Positions 13,940-21,400 of a DNA stretch of 36,296 bases are shown piece after piece; positions within the stretch are counted from its first letter, which is position 1, and each line of letters begins with the position of its first letter. The position numbers and the translations under genes are program-made. The stretch comes from Oscillospiraceae bacterium (lineage in GTDB: Bacteria > Bacillota_A > Clostridia > Oscillospirales > Oscillospiraceae), in assembly GCA_017470325.1 (NCBI GenBank), contig JAFUES010000031.1, positions 1 through 36,296 on the forward strand. The letters are read 5' to 3'. Under the pieces are notes generated by a model, which worked only from the letters and a program-made list of their open reading frames with translations, did no database searches and had not been told where the DNA came from.

Positions 13940-15190
13940 CTACAGCTTTACCGTGAATTCGATCTCATCGCCGGACATGGCGGCGCCGATCTCACCCTTG
14001 TGCAGGCGGACAATGGCCTCTGCCGCCGACAGGCCGATGCCGTAGCCGCCGCCCTGCTGGGTGCGGGCGCTGTCGGCACGGTAGAAGCGGTCGAAGATCC
14101 GTTCCGTGTCCACCGGCTGCTCCACGGTATTTCGCAGGCGGAGCAACGCCTTGTCCTCCTGGGTCAGGGACAGCGCCACCCGGCCGCCCCGGGGGCAGTA
14201 CTTGACGGCATTGTCCAGCAGGATGGACAGCAGCTGACCCAGCTGCTGGCGGTTGGCCTGGACCGTGACGCCCTCCAGGACGTCCGTGTCCACCGTCAGC
14301 TCCTTCAGCGCCGCGCTCTCCCGGAACATGTCCAGACTGGAGACCGCCAGGGCGGACAGGTCCACCGCCTCCAGCTGAGGCGGGGCGCTGCTCTCGTCCA
14401 TGCGGGCCAGAGTCAGCAGGTTCTGGGTCAGACCGCTGAGCCGCTGGACCTGGCTGCGGATGTTGCGGCTGTACTTGCTCTCGCCGCCCATCAGCTCCAT
14501 GGCCTCCACATTGGCCTGGATGATGGCCAGGGGCGTTTTCAGCTCATGGCCCGCGTCGGTGACGAACTGGCGCTGGCGCTGCATGTTTTCCGCGATGGGG
14601 CGGATGGCCCGGCGGCTCAGCGCCCAGACCAGCACCAGCATGGCGCCCCAGGCCAGTATCCCGGCCAGGGCCGACAGGGCGGCGGTGCGGCGCACCGAAC
14701 GCAGCTGCTGGCTCACGTCCAGAAAGACGTAGGCGCGACAGCCGTCCGCGGGCTCCACGAACTGGTATTTCAGATCGCCGATGCGGCCGAAGCCCCGGCT
14801 GTCGGCGGCGGCCTGCATGGCCAGGGCCGCGGCCTCGTCCTCGTCCACGGAGGAGATACGGCGCAGGTCCACGCTCTGCACCTGGTCCTCGCTGTCCAGC
14901 CGGACCACGAAGTACAGGGCGGACATGCGGCTGTCCTCGGTCAGCGGTTCCCGGAAGAAGCCGCCCCGCTCCTCCCGCCGAAAAGACGGCGCCTGACCGT
15001 CGAACTCCCCGTCGAAGCGGGGGACGGGACCGAAGCCCTCCTGCATGGCCAGGGCGGTCAGCAGCTGGTCACTCTGCCGGGCCTGGGTCAGGGCGTTGAA
15101 GAGGTTCACCGCCCCCAGCACCACCGCCAGCAGAACGGTGACGGCGATCATGGCCGTGACCACGAATTTCTTTTGCAGCGTCTTGCTCAT
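13940..15190 (-). CDS. Sensor histidine kinase of an OmpR-type two-component system
   Basis: The 416-residue kinase has a membrane helix near residues 10-30, an extracytoplasmic sensor region to about 170, a second helix at about 174-195, and then the HisKA domain with the phospho-acceptor motif GHELKTPL (H215). The ATPase domain shows the N box LLDNAVKYCPRGG and G box GGGYGIGLS. It would phosphorylate the regulator encoded just upstream. ATG at 15190 is chosen since it overlaps the regulator stop by ATGA and the protein starts sensibly with MSKTLQKKFVV; an upstream start at 15301 would lie inside the regulator gene. The signal is unknown. Confidence 0.93.
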   Translation of the reverse strand: MSKTLQKKFVVTAMIAVTVLLAVVLGAVNLFNALTQARQSDQLLTALAMQEGFGPVPRFDGEFDGQAPSFRREERGGFFREPLTEDSRMSALYFVVRLDSEDQVQSVDLRRISSVDEDEAAALAMQAAADSRGFGRIGDLKYQFVEPADGCRAYVFLDVSQQLRSVRRTAALSALAGILAWGAMLVLVWALSRRAIRPIAENMQRQRQFVTDAGHELKTPLAIIQANVEAMELMGGESKYSRNIRSQVQRLSGLTQNLLTLARMDESSAPPQLEAVDLSALAVSSLDMFRESAALKELTVDTDVLEGVTVQANRQQLGQLLSILLDNAVKYCPRGGRVALSLTQEDKALLRLRNTVEQPVDTERIFDRFYRADSARTQQGGGYGIGLSAAEAIVRLHKGEIGAAMSGDEIEFTVKL

Positions 15191-15870
15191 GCCTCTCCCT
15201 CCGGCGCGGTCAGCGTATAGCCCACGCCCCGGCGGGCCTTGATCTCCACCGTGGAGCCCAGGGCCGTCAGCCGCTTGCGCAGGTAGGAGATGTACACCCA
15301 CACCACGCCGATGTCTGCGTCCGTGTCATAGCCCCAGACCTTGGTGAGCATGTCCTCGGTGGACAGGCAGATGCCCCGGTTGAGCATCAGCAGCTCCATG
15401 AGCTTATATTCCAGCCTGGGCAGAACGACCGAGCTCTCGCCGCAACTGAGCTCCGCGCTCTGCTGGTTCAGCGTCAGGTCGCCGCAGCGCAGCAGATTGG
15501 GGGTGAACTCCTCCCGCCGGCGCAGCATGGCCCGCACCCGGGCCAGCAGCTCGCCCATGGCGAAGGGCTTGGGCAGATAGTCGTCCGCACCCAGGTCCAG
15601 ACCCTCGATTCGGTCTTCCACCTCGGCCTTGGCCGTCAGCAGCAGCACCGGGGTGCGGCAGCCCTCCTGCCGCAGCTGGCGCAGCACCTCAAAGCCGGAG
15701 AGCTTGGGCATCATCACGTCCAGGATGATGCCGTCGTACTGCTCGGCGCGGGCGTAGGCCAGGGCGTCGGCCCCGTCGTAGACCGGGTCCACGCTGTATT
15801 TATGATAGCGCAGGATATCGGTGACGGCCTCGGACATGGCCGGTTCGTCCTCCGCGTACAAGAGCTTCAT
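15187..15870 (-). CDS. OmpR/PhoB-family response regulator
   Basis: The 227-residue regulator has a receiver domain with the acidic pair E7-D8, phospho-acceptor D51 in IILDVMMPK and Lys near 101 (LLTAKAE), followed by PDDYLPKPF-like switch residues (GADDYLPKPF). The winged-helix DNA-binding domain is at about 130-225 (LEYKLMELLMLNRG, VWVYISYLRKRL). ATG at 15870 follows an excellent site GGAGGTGATCCC; a longer start at 15942 would extend through the promoter. It is first in the operon with its kinase. Direct AGCTTA repeats 11 bp apart just upstream of its -10 suggest autoregulation. Confidence 0.95.
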   Translation of the reverse strand: MKLLYAEDEPAMSEAVTDILRYHKYSVDPVYDGADALAYARAEQYDGIILDVMMPKLSGFEVLRQLRQEGCRTPVLLLTAKAEVEDRIEGLDLGADDYLPKPFAMGELLARVRAMLRRREEFTPNLLRCGDLTLNQQSAELSCGESSVVLPRLEYKLMELLMLNRGICLSTEDMLTKVWGYDTDADIGVVWVYISYLRKRLTALGSTVEIKARRGVGYTLTAPEGEA

Positions 15871-15891
15871 GGGATCACCTCCGCAGGGTAC

Positions 15892-15922
15892 AGTATAAAC
15901 CGGATAGCTTAGTTTGAGCTTA
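15892..15922 (-). promoter_or_regulatory. Response-regulator promoter with PhoB-like direct repeats
   Basis: On the minus strand a TATACT -10 (15897-15892) lacks a recognisable -35. Where the -35 should be, two copies of TAAGCT (15922-15917 and 15911-15906) are spaced exactly 11 bp start to start, one helical turn. This is the layout of OmpR/PhoB-family activated promoters, in which tandem half-sites replace the -35. Confidence 0.55.
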
Positions 15923-15956
15923 GAAAGAAACAGGGGATGCATTTCGCATCCCCTGT
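15922..15956 (-). terminator. Terminator of the DUF1858 gene
   Basis: An 11-bp stem (15956-15946 with 15940-15930), 5-nt loop, followed on the minus strand by a U-rich run (TTTCTTTCT, 15929-15921). It lies 11 bases past the stop codon and next to the regulator promoter. Confidence 0.75.
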
Positions 15957-15966
15957 GCGCGGCGGC

Positions 15967-16173
15967 TTACTGCTCGCGGGTGGCCAGGTATTCCTGGATC
16001 TGGGCCATGACGGCGTCGGCGTCCAGGCCGTGGACGATGCAGGCTTCCTCCAGGCTCTCGCCGATGGAGGAGGGGCAGCCCACACAGTGCATGCCGCACT
16101 GCATCAGGATATAGGCGATGCCCATATCATATTCCAGCATCTGACCCATGGTGGTCTCTTTCGTGATTTCCAT
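15967..16173 (-). CDS. DUF1858 small protein (CGMHCVGCPS motif)
   Basis: The 68-residue protein is a complete DUF1858 domain. It has the family layout of an N-terminal helix (MGQMLEYDMGIAYILMQCG) and then the redox-type motif CGMHCVGCPSSIGESLEEA, with three Cys at about 26, 30 and 33. Such proteins are common in anaerobes and are sometimes fused to or beside hybrid-cluster proteins and disulfide-type oxidoreductases; the exact role is not established. AGGAG lies before the ATG at 16173 and a near-consensus promoter is upstream. It is monocistronic, divergent from a BlaI-like repressor gene. Confidence 0.92.
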   Translation of the reverse strand: MEITKETTMGQMLEYDMGIAYILMQCGMHCVGCPSSIGESLEEACIVHGLDADAVMAQIQEYLATREQ

Positions 16174-16211
16174 ATGCTCAACTCCTGTATGGTGGTTTCA
16201 AAGACGCGCAT

Positions 16212-16240
16212 ATTATACACCCGGATTCAAAGCGCGTCAA
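16212..16240 (-). promoter_or_regulatory. Promoter of the DUF1858 gene
   Basis: On the minus strand TTGACG (16240-16235), 17 bases, and a perfect TATAAT (16217-16212). The start codon is 38 bases beyond. Confidence 0.8.
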
Positions 16241-16322
16241 TCGTTTCGGCGGGCGGGAAAAATGTCCGAATTGAAAACTTTCTCCATTTTCCTGCTGGGT
16301 TGATAATATCAAAGCATTTTTG

Positions 16323-16393
16323 TGCCATATATCGTCGAATATGGCAGAATCATAAGATATTATAGCCAGAGAAAAAGTATACATTTTGGCTAT
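16323..16393. promoter_or_regulatory. Two operator-like dyads in the DUF1858/BlaI-like divergent gap
   Basis: The 335-base AT-rich gap between 16174 and 16508 holds two promoters and two dyads. One is TGCCATAT-N8-ATATGGCA (16323-16330 with 16339-16346, perfect). The other is ATAGCCA-N18-TGGCTAT (16362-16368 with 16387-16393). Both share a GCCA/TGGC core and lie just upstream of the BlaI-like gene promoter, as regulator sites would. They do not match the TACA/TGTA dyad of BlaI. I see no gene in the gap. Confidence 0.45.
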
Positions 16394-16403
16394 TTTTACC
16401 ATA

Positions 16404-16432
16404 TTGTCAAAATGCGGCGTACATGATAAGAT
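16404..16432 (+). promoter_or_regulatory. Promoter of the BlaI-like repressor gene
   Basis: TTGTCA (16404-16409) and TAAGAT (16427-16432) with a 17-base spacer, about 75 bases before the ATG. Confidence 0.7.
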
Positions 16433-16508
16433 TGATTTAATTTAGTAAAGTCTATTTGTGCGCAACTTTCGCGGTAAGCGGGGTCCCGGAGAGGGGAAGG
16501 GAAACATC

Positions 16509-16898
16509 ATGTATCTGACCAAGAACGAACTGGAAATCATGGACGTGCTGTGGAGAGAGGGCCGCGCTCTGAGCCGCGGGGAGATCCTGTCTCTGTCGGG
16601 GGAAAAGACCTGGATGGACAGTTCGGTCCATATCCTGCTCAACAGCATGCTGAAAAAGGGGGCCATCCGCGAGGCGGGTTTCATGAAATGCGGCAAGACC
16701 TGCGGTCGGGTGTATGAGGCCGCGCTCAGCTGCGCCCAGTATCATGTGAGCACACTGGCCTCGACCACTGCGGTGCCCAGCCTGTCGGAGCTGCTGACGG
16801 CCTATGTGGAGCAGGAGCATCCCACACTGGCGGCCCTGGCCGCGGCGGAGAAGATCCTGAAAGCGGAGAAGACGAAGCTGAAACAGACCAAGCAATAA
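16509..16898 (+). CDS. BlaI/MecI/CopY-family winged-helix repressor
   Basis: The 129-residue protein begins LTKNELEIMDVLWREGRALSRGEI, the standard first helices of the BlaI/MecI family, followed by a recognition helix region (WMDSSVHILLNSMLKKGAI) and a C-terminal dimerisation helix. These repressors usually control beta-lactam or copper resistance genes and are cleaved by a BlaR1-type sensor. No M56 peptidase is adjacent, so its signal is unknown. ATG at 16509 lies behind GAGGGGAAGGG; the longer frame to 16458 is not favoured. Several Cys (residue 59 region, CGKTCG) are present in the wing area, which may matter for sensing. It ends at a terminator, so it is not cotranscribed strongly with the next gene. 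Confidence 0.88.
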   Translation: MYLTKNELEIMDVLWREGRALSRGEILSLSGEKTWMDSSVHILLNSMLKKGAIREAGFMKCGKTCGRVYEAALSCAQYHVSTLASTTAVPSLSELLTAYVEQEHPTLAALAAAEKILKAEKTKLKQTKQ

Positions 16899-16914
16899 AG
16901 GACCAGAGGAAGGC

Positions 16915-16943
16915 AAGAGGGTGCTGCGGCGCCCTCTTTTTTT
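16915..16943 (+). terminator. Intrinsic terminator after the BlaI-like gene
   Basis: A 10-bp stem with one G-U pair (16915-16924 with 16929-16938), 4-nt loop and a T7 run ending at 16943. Confidence 0.9.
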
Positions 16944-17051
16944 GCCCGTCGCCGTTGCTTCCCGGGTCCTTCCATGATACAATATAAAAGATACCGGACA
17001 GGCGCTGCGGCCCTTGCCCGGCACGGATCTGCCCGGAAGGGGGAGTTTTCC

Positions 17052-18920
17052 ATGTTCAGTGTTACGGCTGTGATCCTGTCCACGGCCCTGTTTTTGGCCA
17101 TGGTACTGAATCTGGCGATGAAACCCAAATACTCGGCCCGGCTCACCACCGTCTGCATGGTGGTCGCGCTGGTCGGCGGCCTAGCGATCTACGGGGCGGG
17201 TTATGCCCAGCGCACGGAGAGCCTGGCGCTGACCATGATCCGCACGCCCTTTGCCGTGACCAGGATGTTCGTGGGCGTCAACGATCTGTCCTCCGTGGAC
17301 GGGACGACCTTTGTGCGCGGCCAGGGGGGCCTGGTGTTCTTCTGGCTGATCCACCTGCTGGCCTTCTACTCCATGGCCAGCGCCGCCATGATCACCATCG
17401 GCGCGGAGGCGCTGCGTTATCTGCGGCTGCTGCTGTCCCGGCGGGGAGAGCTGACGCTCATCTACGGCATCAATGACCGGAGCATCGACCTGGGCAAGGA
17501 ATGCCTGGAGGAAAACGGCGGGGCCGTGATCCTGGTGGCGGAGGATGTGGCCGGCGCCAAGATTACGGAGATGAACAATTTGGGCATGTCGGTGCTGACC
17601 GGCGACGCGGCGGTCAACTGCGAGGATCGGGTGCTGCGCGCCCTGCGCATCGGGAAGCGGAAGCTCAGCGTCTTCGCCCTGGAAGAGCAGGAGGACAGCA
17701 ATCTGGTCTTTGCTCTGAAACTGAAGGACGCGCTGGAGCGCTTCGGCGCCGCGCCGGAGAACACCCGGCTGACCCTGCCCGGCGCGGAGGAGATCATCAC
17801 CTCCATGCTGCAGGTCTCCCCGGAGCAGTACGGCTTCGGCTATGTGCAGGTCTTCGACGCGCCCACCCTGGCGGCCCGGGCGCTGCTGCGCACCTGCCCG
17901 CCCTGGGACTTTGTCAGCTTCGGGCCGGACGGCCGGGCGCAGGAGGATTTTGAATGCGCCATCGTGGGCTTCGGCCGCCTGGGCCAGGCGGTGCTCAAGC
18001 AGCTGGTCATGAACGGCCAGTATGTGGGCGGCAGCTTCCACGCCACGGTCTTCGCGCTGGACTGCGAGGCGGAATCCGGCTATCTGTTCCACGACTGCCC
18101 GGGGCTTTTGAATCACTATGACATCAAATGCGTATCCGCCGACGGGCGGAGCGCCGCGTTCTATTCCTATCTGACGGAGCATCTGGCCACGCTGAAGATG
18201 ATCGCCGTCTGCACCGGCAACGACGCGACGAACCAGGAGATCGCCAACGAGCTGATGCTGTTTCTGAAACGCCGCCGGGCCGAGCGGATCTGCGTGGTCC
18301 GCTGCGGCAAGCAGTTGCTGCGGTATCAGGAGTCGGTGGTCAGCCCCATCGTGGAGACCGGCGTCTACACCTTGACTTCGCTCTCTGCGGAGCGGGCGGA
18401 CCGGGAGGCGATCCTGCTCAACGCCGTGTATGACGATTCCGACAAGAGCAACTGGGAGAAATGGGTGGCCTGTGACAGCTTCAGCAAGATGTCCTCCCGG
18501 GCCTCGGCGGACTTTGCCCTGGCGCTGATCAAGGCCTCCGGCGCCAAGGCGGAGGAGATCCTGGCGGGGAACTGGCAGCCGGACGAGGCCATGCGGCAGG
18601 TGCTGGGCGAGATGGAGCATCTGCGCTGGTGCGCCTTCCACTACGCCATGGGCTACCTGCCCATGGGGAAGGAGCGCTGGGAGGCCAACGCGGCGGAATT
18701 CACCCGCTGCCGGGAGCAGGACATCCCCTGCCGCATCCGGCTGAGCAAAAACGCGGATGAGCGGCTGCACGCCTGCCTGATCCCCTGGGACAGCCTGGAC
18801 GAGCTGTCCGCACGGGAGAGCGCCGTGACCGGCCGCCCGGTGGATTACAAGCGGACCGACATCAACAACGTGCTGGCCCTGCCCCAGATCCTGAATGCGT
18901 CACAGCCAAAGAAAAAATAA
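17052..18920 (+). CDS. Membrane protein with two TrkA-N-like Rossmann domains and a C-terminal RyR domain
   Basis: The 622-residue protein has three N-terminal membrane helices (about 2-22, 31-51 and 93-116). A first Rossmann-like domain starts near 135 (LTLIYGINDRSIDLGKE), and a second near 300 carries a clear nucleotide motif VGFGRLGQAV. A C-terminal region from about 515 resembles RyR repeats (MEHLRWCAFHYAMGY, and after a spacer HACLIPWDSLDEL). TrkA-N/RCK domains sense NAD(H) or nucleotides in K+ transport. Prokaryotic RyR domains are predicted ligand sensors, linked to nucleotide-based conflict systems by comparative genomics. There are too few helices for a complete channel pore. ATG at 17052 follows GGGGGAG. 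Monocistronic, between terminators. Function is unassigned: sensor, transport regulator or stress/defence effector. Confidence 0.82.
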   Translation: MFSVTAVILSTALFLAMVLNLAMKPKYSARLTTVCMVVALVGGLAIYGAGYAQRTESLALTMIRTPFAVTRMFVGVNDLSSVDGTTFVRGQGGLVFFWLIHLLAFYSMASAAMITIGAEALRYLRLLLSRRGELTLIYGINDRSIDLGKECLEENGGAVILVAEDVAGAKITEMNNLGMSVLTGDAAVNCEDRVLRALRIGKRKLSVFALEEQEDSNLVFALKLKDALERFGAAPENTRLTLPGAEEIITSMLQVSPEQYGFGYVQVFDAPTLAARALLRTCPPWDFVSFGPDGRAQEDFECAIVGFGRLGQAVLKQLVMNGQYVGGSFHATVFALDCEAESGYLFHDCPGLLNHYDIKCVSADGRSAAFYSYLTEHLATLKMIAVCTGNDATNQEIANELMLFLKRRRAERICVVRCGKQLLRYQESVVSPIVETGVYTLTSLSAERADREAILLNAVYDDSDKSNWEKWVACDSFSKMSSRASADFALALIKASGAKAEEILAGNWQPDEAMRQVLGEMEHLRWCAFHYAMGYLPMGKERWEANAAEFTRCREQDIPCRIRLSKNADERLHACLIPWDSLDELSARESAVTGRPVDYKRTDINNVLALPQILNASQPKKK

Positions 18921-18941
18921 ACGTCAAAAAAGACAATAAGA

Positions 18942-18967
18942 AAACGGAGCGGAAAACCGCTCCGTTT
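18942..18967. terminator. Terminator between convergent units
   Basis: A perfect 11-bp stem (18942-18952 with 18957-18967) and AAAA loop. T-rich sequence follows on the minus strand (TTCTTATTG then TCTTTTTT), and TTTCCTTAT on the plus strand. It can end both the TrkA-N/RyR gene and the cca-udg-DUF2156-GNAT operon. I see no gene from 18968 to 19102. Confidence 0.7.
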
Positions 18968-19102
18968 CCTTATATGGTTGAGGACAAAATGAAAAAGATG
19001 AAAAACTGTTACTTGCAAGTCTTATGATACCCACAAGATGTTTCGGAAACAACACAGATTTTGTTTCATAATTGTTAAATCAATAATTTTCCGAAAATAG
19101 TT

Positions 19103-19918
19103 TTAGTCGAAGCTGAGATTCCAGACACAATTTTCCGGCAGGGCGCCGTTCTCAGCTGCGATGTAGGGCTCGCCCGCGGGGTCCGGCGTAAAGAGCAGGG
19201 CCCGCGCCGCACCCAGCTGGGCTGCCAGAGAGGCGGCCAAAGCCAAACGGTCCGTGCCCTCCGGGCACAGCAGCTCCCGCACCAGGCAGACGTCCCCGTC
19301 CAGATAGGCCGCGGCCACGCCGTCACCCACGGCGTAGAAGCCGCCGCCGTAACATTTGCATAGACTGTGCTGGTACAACAGCGCCGCGTCGCCCAGACGG
19401 ATGTGGGGGAGATCCTCCAGCATCCGTTCCCGCCAGAAGCGGTAGTCCGTGGGGCTCAGCTCCATGCAAAGCTCCAGGGCCGCGGCGGAGACGGAGTCCC
19501 TCCGGCGGCGCAGGGCGCAGCCCAGGGAGAGGATCTTCTCATACCAGGCAAAGAGTGAGGGCTCCGCCGGTTGGGTGGAGAAAAACGCGCAGCCCAGTTC
19601 TCTGGCCGTATCCGCACAGGCGCGGCTCAATGCAGCGCCGATGCCGCAGCCCCGGGCCTCCGGCTTGACCGCCACGGCGTAGAGATAGCCGCAGGGCTGT
19701 TTCTCCCGCCCGGGCGCGATCAGCTCCAGGCCGGTGACGGCATAGGCCGCGCCCAGGAGCGCGCCGTCCCGCTCCGCCAGCAGACCGACGCCCATGCCGG
19801 ACAGCAGGCGGAAGAACTCCCCGATCAGCCGCTCGCTGTCGCCAAAGGTCTCCGCCCAGAGGCGTGTCAGCTCCGGCACGTCGGCGCGGGTGGTCTTTCG
19901 AAGGGTGAAGTCAGCCAT
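19103..19918 (-). CDS. GNAT-family N-acetyltransferase
   Basis: The 271-residue protein has a GNAT domain in its first half. It starts FTLRKTTRADVPELTRLW, and then LYAVAVKPEARGCGIGAALS supplies the acetyl-CoA-binding motif A (R/Q-x-x-G-x-G/A) near residues 95-110. The C-terminal 120 residues look like a second, degenerate GNAT or lid domain (YRFWRERMLEDLPHI). The substrate cannot be told. ATG at 19918 overlaps the DUF2156 stop by eight bases, so translation is coupled; an extension to 19993 would run deep into that gene. It is last in the operon. Confidence 0.88.
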   Translation of the reverse strand: MADFTLRKTTRADVPELTRLWAETFGDSERLIGEFFRLLSGMGVGLLAERDGALLGAAYAVTGLELIAPGREKQPCGYLYAVAVKPEARGCGIGAALSRACADTARELGCAFFSTQPAEPSLFAWYEKILSLGCALRRRRDSVSAAALELCMELSPTDYRFWRERMLEDLPHIRLGDAALLYQHSLCKCYGGGFYAVGDGVAAAYLDGDVCLVRELLCPEGTDRLALAASLAAQLGAARALLFTPDPAGEPYIAAENGALPENCVWNLSFD

Positions 19919-20813
19919 CGATCTCCCTCGCAATGTATTTTTCCAGCAGGTACTCGGGCTTGTAGCTGAGCTTGGAGCGGCGCAGGGACTCAAAGCCCAT
20001 GTCGTCCTCCCGGTTCATATAGCGCAGCTCCGGGTGGCGCTGCAGCAGCATCCGCGTCAGCTCCCGGCAGACCATGGGGTAGGCGCCGTTCATGCTGATC
20101 TCCGCCTTCTCAAAGTGCACATCGAAGGTGTCGCGGCTGCACATCTCCCCCAGGGAGAAGCCTACCACCTTGCCGCCCGCGTAGAGGACGCCGCCCTCCA
20201 GGCCCAGGCGCTCGAAGGCGGCGAAGGCGCGGATGATGGCGTCGTGCTCGTTGCTGACGCTCTTGTCCAGCCGCTCGGTGTTCTCCTCCGTCCACACGTC
20301 CAGCATGTCCAGGCAGCTGGGGATCAGCTCACGGGTCAGGGGCACAAAGGCCCAGTCGTTCTCCGCCTCAAAGCGGTTGCAGTGGTTTTTCTTGCCGTGG
20401 AGGGCCTTGCCCGCGTAGGTGGCCAGGCGCTCCGCCTGGTAGATATAGTCGAAGTTCTTGGTCTCCGGCTCGAAGGAGAAGCGGCCGGGGAATTCCGTCT
20501 CCAGCTGCTCCCTGTGCGCCGCGGTGACGCCACGGAGCATGAAGGGCGTGCCCTTGTACACGGCGTATTCCTTCAGCGCCTCGATGGCCGGGGCCAGGGG
20601 CCCGCTGCCGATGGGGAAGACGAAGACGGGCTTGCCCTCGTAGCGTAGCTTGGTGAGCATCCGGTCCCCGAAGCGGCAGACCAGCTGCCGGTAGTGCTTG
20701 TCCCAGATGTAGATGTTGCCGAAATTGTAGTCAGCGCTGGGGCTGTTCTCCGCCAGCACGATCTCGTCCACCCATTCCTTGTCGCAGAGGGTGACGGTTT
20801 TAAATTGAATCAT
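19911..20813 (-). CDS. DUF2156 protein (MprF C-terminal/GNAT-like fold)
   Basis: The 300-residue protein matches DUF2156, the stand-alone form of the MprF lysyl-phosphatidylglycerol synthase catalytic fold. It has FGNIYIWDKHYRQLVCRFGD near 31-50, then FDYIYQAERLATYAGKALHGKKNHCNRF with the conserved LxGKxxHxKRN-like motif near 123-150, and a C-terminal NREDDMGFESLRRSKLSYKP. Family members are thought to be acyl- or aminoacyl-transferases; the membrane part of MprF is absent, so lipid aminoacylation is not assured. Its start overlaps the end of the uracil-DNA glycosylase gene by 14 bases with no clear ribosome site, pointing to coupling. Confidence 0.88.
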   Translation of the reverse strand: MIQFKTVTLCDKEWVDEIVLAENSPSADYNFGNIYIWDKHYRQLVCRFGDRMLTKLRYEGKPVFVFPIGSGPLAPAIEALKEYAVYKGTPFMLRGVTAAHREQLETEFPGRFSFEPETKNFDYIYQAERLATYAGKALHGKKNHCNRFEAENDWAFVPLTRELIPSCLDMLDVWTEENTERLDKSVSNEHDAIIRAFAAFERLGLEGGVLYAGGKVVGFSLGEMCSRDTFDVHFEKAEISMNGAYPMVCRELTRMLLQRHPELRYMNREDDMGFESLRRSKLSYKPEYLLEKYIAREIDG

Positions 20814-21387
20814 CGTATAGTTCGGTGCTGTGACAGACAGCCCGGATCTCCTTTCGCAGTTCTCTCAGATCCATAAAGGCCTCGGGTCGCTTGCCGGGAT
20901 CCCGCAGCAGGGCGGAGGGGTGATAGGTGGCCATGATGGGGATCTCCCCGTAGCGGAACCACTGGCCGTGCTGCCGGGTGATGCGGAAGTCCCGGTCGAT
21001 CAGGGCCTGGGCGGAGATGCGCCCCAGACACACGATGACCTTGGGCTGAATCAGGGTGATCTGCCGCTCCAGCCAGGGCAGGCAGGCGGCCTGCTCCTCC
21101 GGCTGCGGGTCCCGATTCCGGGGCGGGCGGCACTTGACGATGTTGGCGATGTAGACCTTGGTCCGATCCAGACCGATGATGGCCATCATGGTGTCCAGCA
21201 GCTTCCCCGCGGGGCCCACAAAGGGCTCGCCCCGCAGGTCTTCCTGCTCGCCGGGGCCTTCGCCGATGAACATCACCTCCGCGTCCTCCCAACCCACGCC
21301 GAAGACCAGATTGGTCCGGGTCTCCCACAGGGGACAGGCGCGGCAGGCGCCGCATTCGCTTTTCAGTTGTTCCCAGGTATCAGGCAT
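20800..21387 (-). CDS. Family 4 uracil-DNA glycosylase (4Fe-4S)
   Basis: The 195-residue enzyme excises uracil from DNA. The iron-sulfur ligands are visible as C15 and C18 (CRACPLW) and two later Cys in VKCRPPRNRDP and EEQAACLPWL. Motif A is GEGPGEQED and motif B is HPSALLR, both typical of family 4 (UdgA type) rather than Ung. ATG at 21387 has GAGGAAACGCC upstream, the same leader seen before the PqqD-like gene, and leaves 13 bases after cca; a Met-Met start at 21414 overlapping cca is possible. Second gene of the cca operon. Confidence 0.95.
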   Translation of the reverse strand: MPDTWEQLKSECGACRACPLWETRTNLVFGVGWEDAEVMFIGEGPGEQEDLRGEPFVGPAGKLLDTMMAIIGLDRTKVYIANIVKCRPPRNRDPQPEEQAACLPWLERQITLIQPKVIVCLGRISAQALIDRDFRITRQHGQWFRYGEIPIMATYHPSALLRDPGKRPEAFMDLRELRKEIRAVCHSTELYDDSI

Positions 21388-21400
21388 GGCGTTTCCTCGA

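Noticed and set aside
15871..15942. Upstream start for the response regulator
   Set aside because: The extension covers the promoter and direct repeats; the internal ATG has an exceptional Shine-Dalgarno and aligns with receiver domains.
18986..19027. 12-codon frame near 18990 with a GAGG upstream
   Set aside because: Too short, AT-rich gap after a terminator, no sign of selection.
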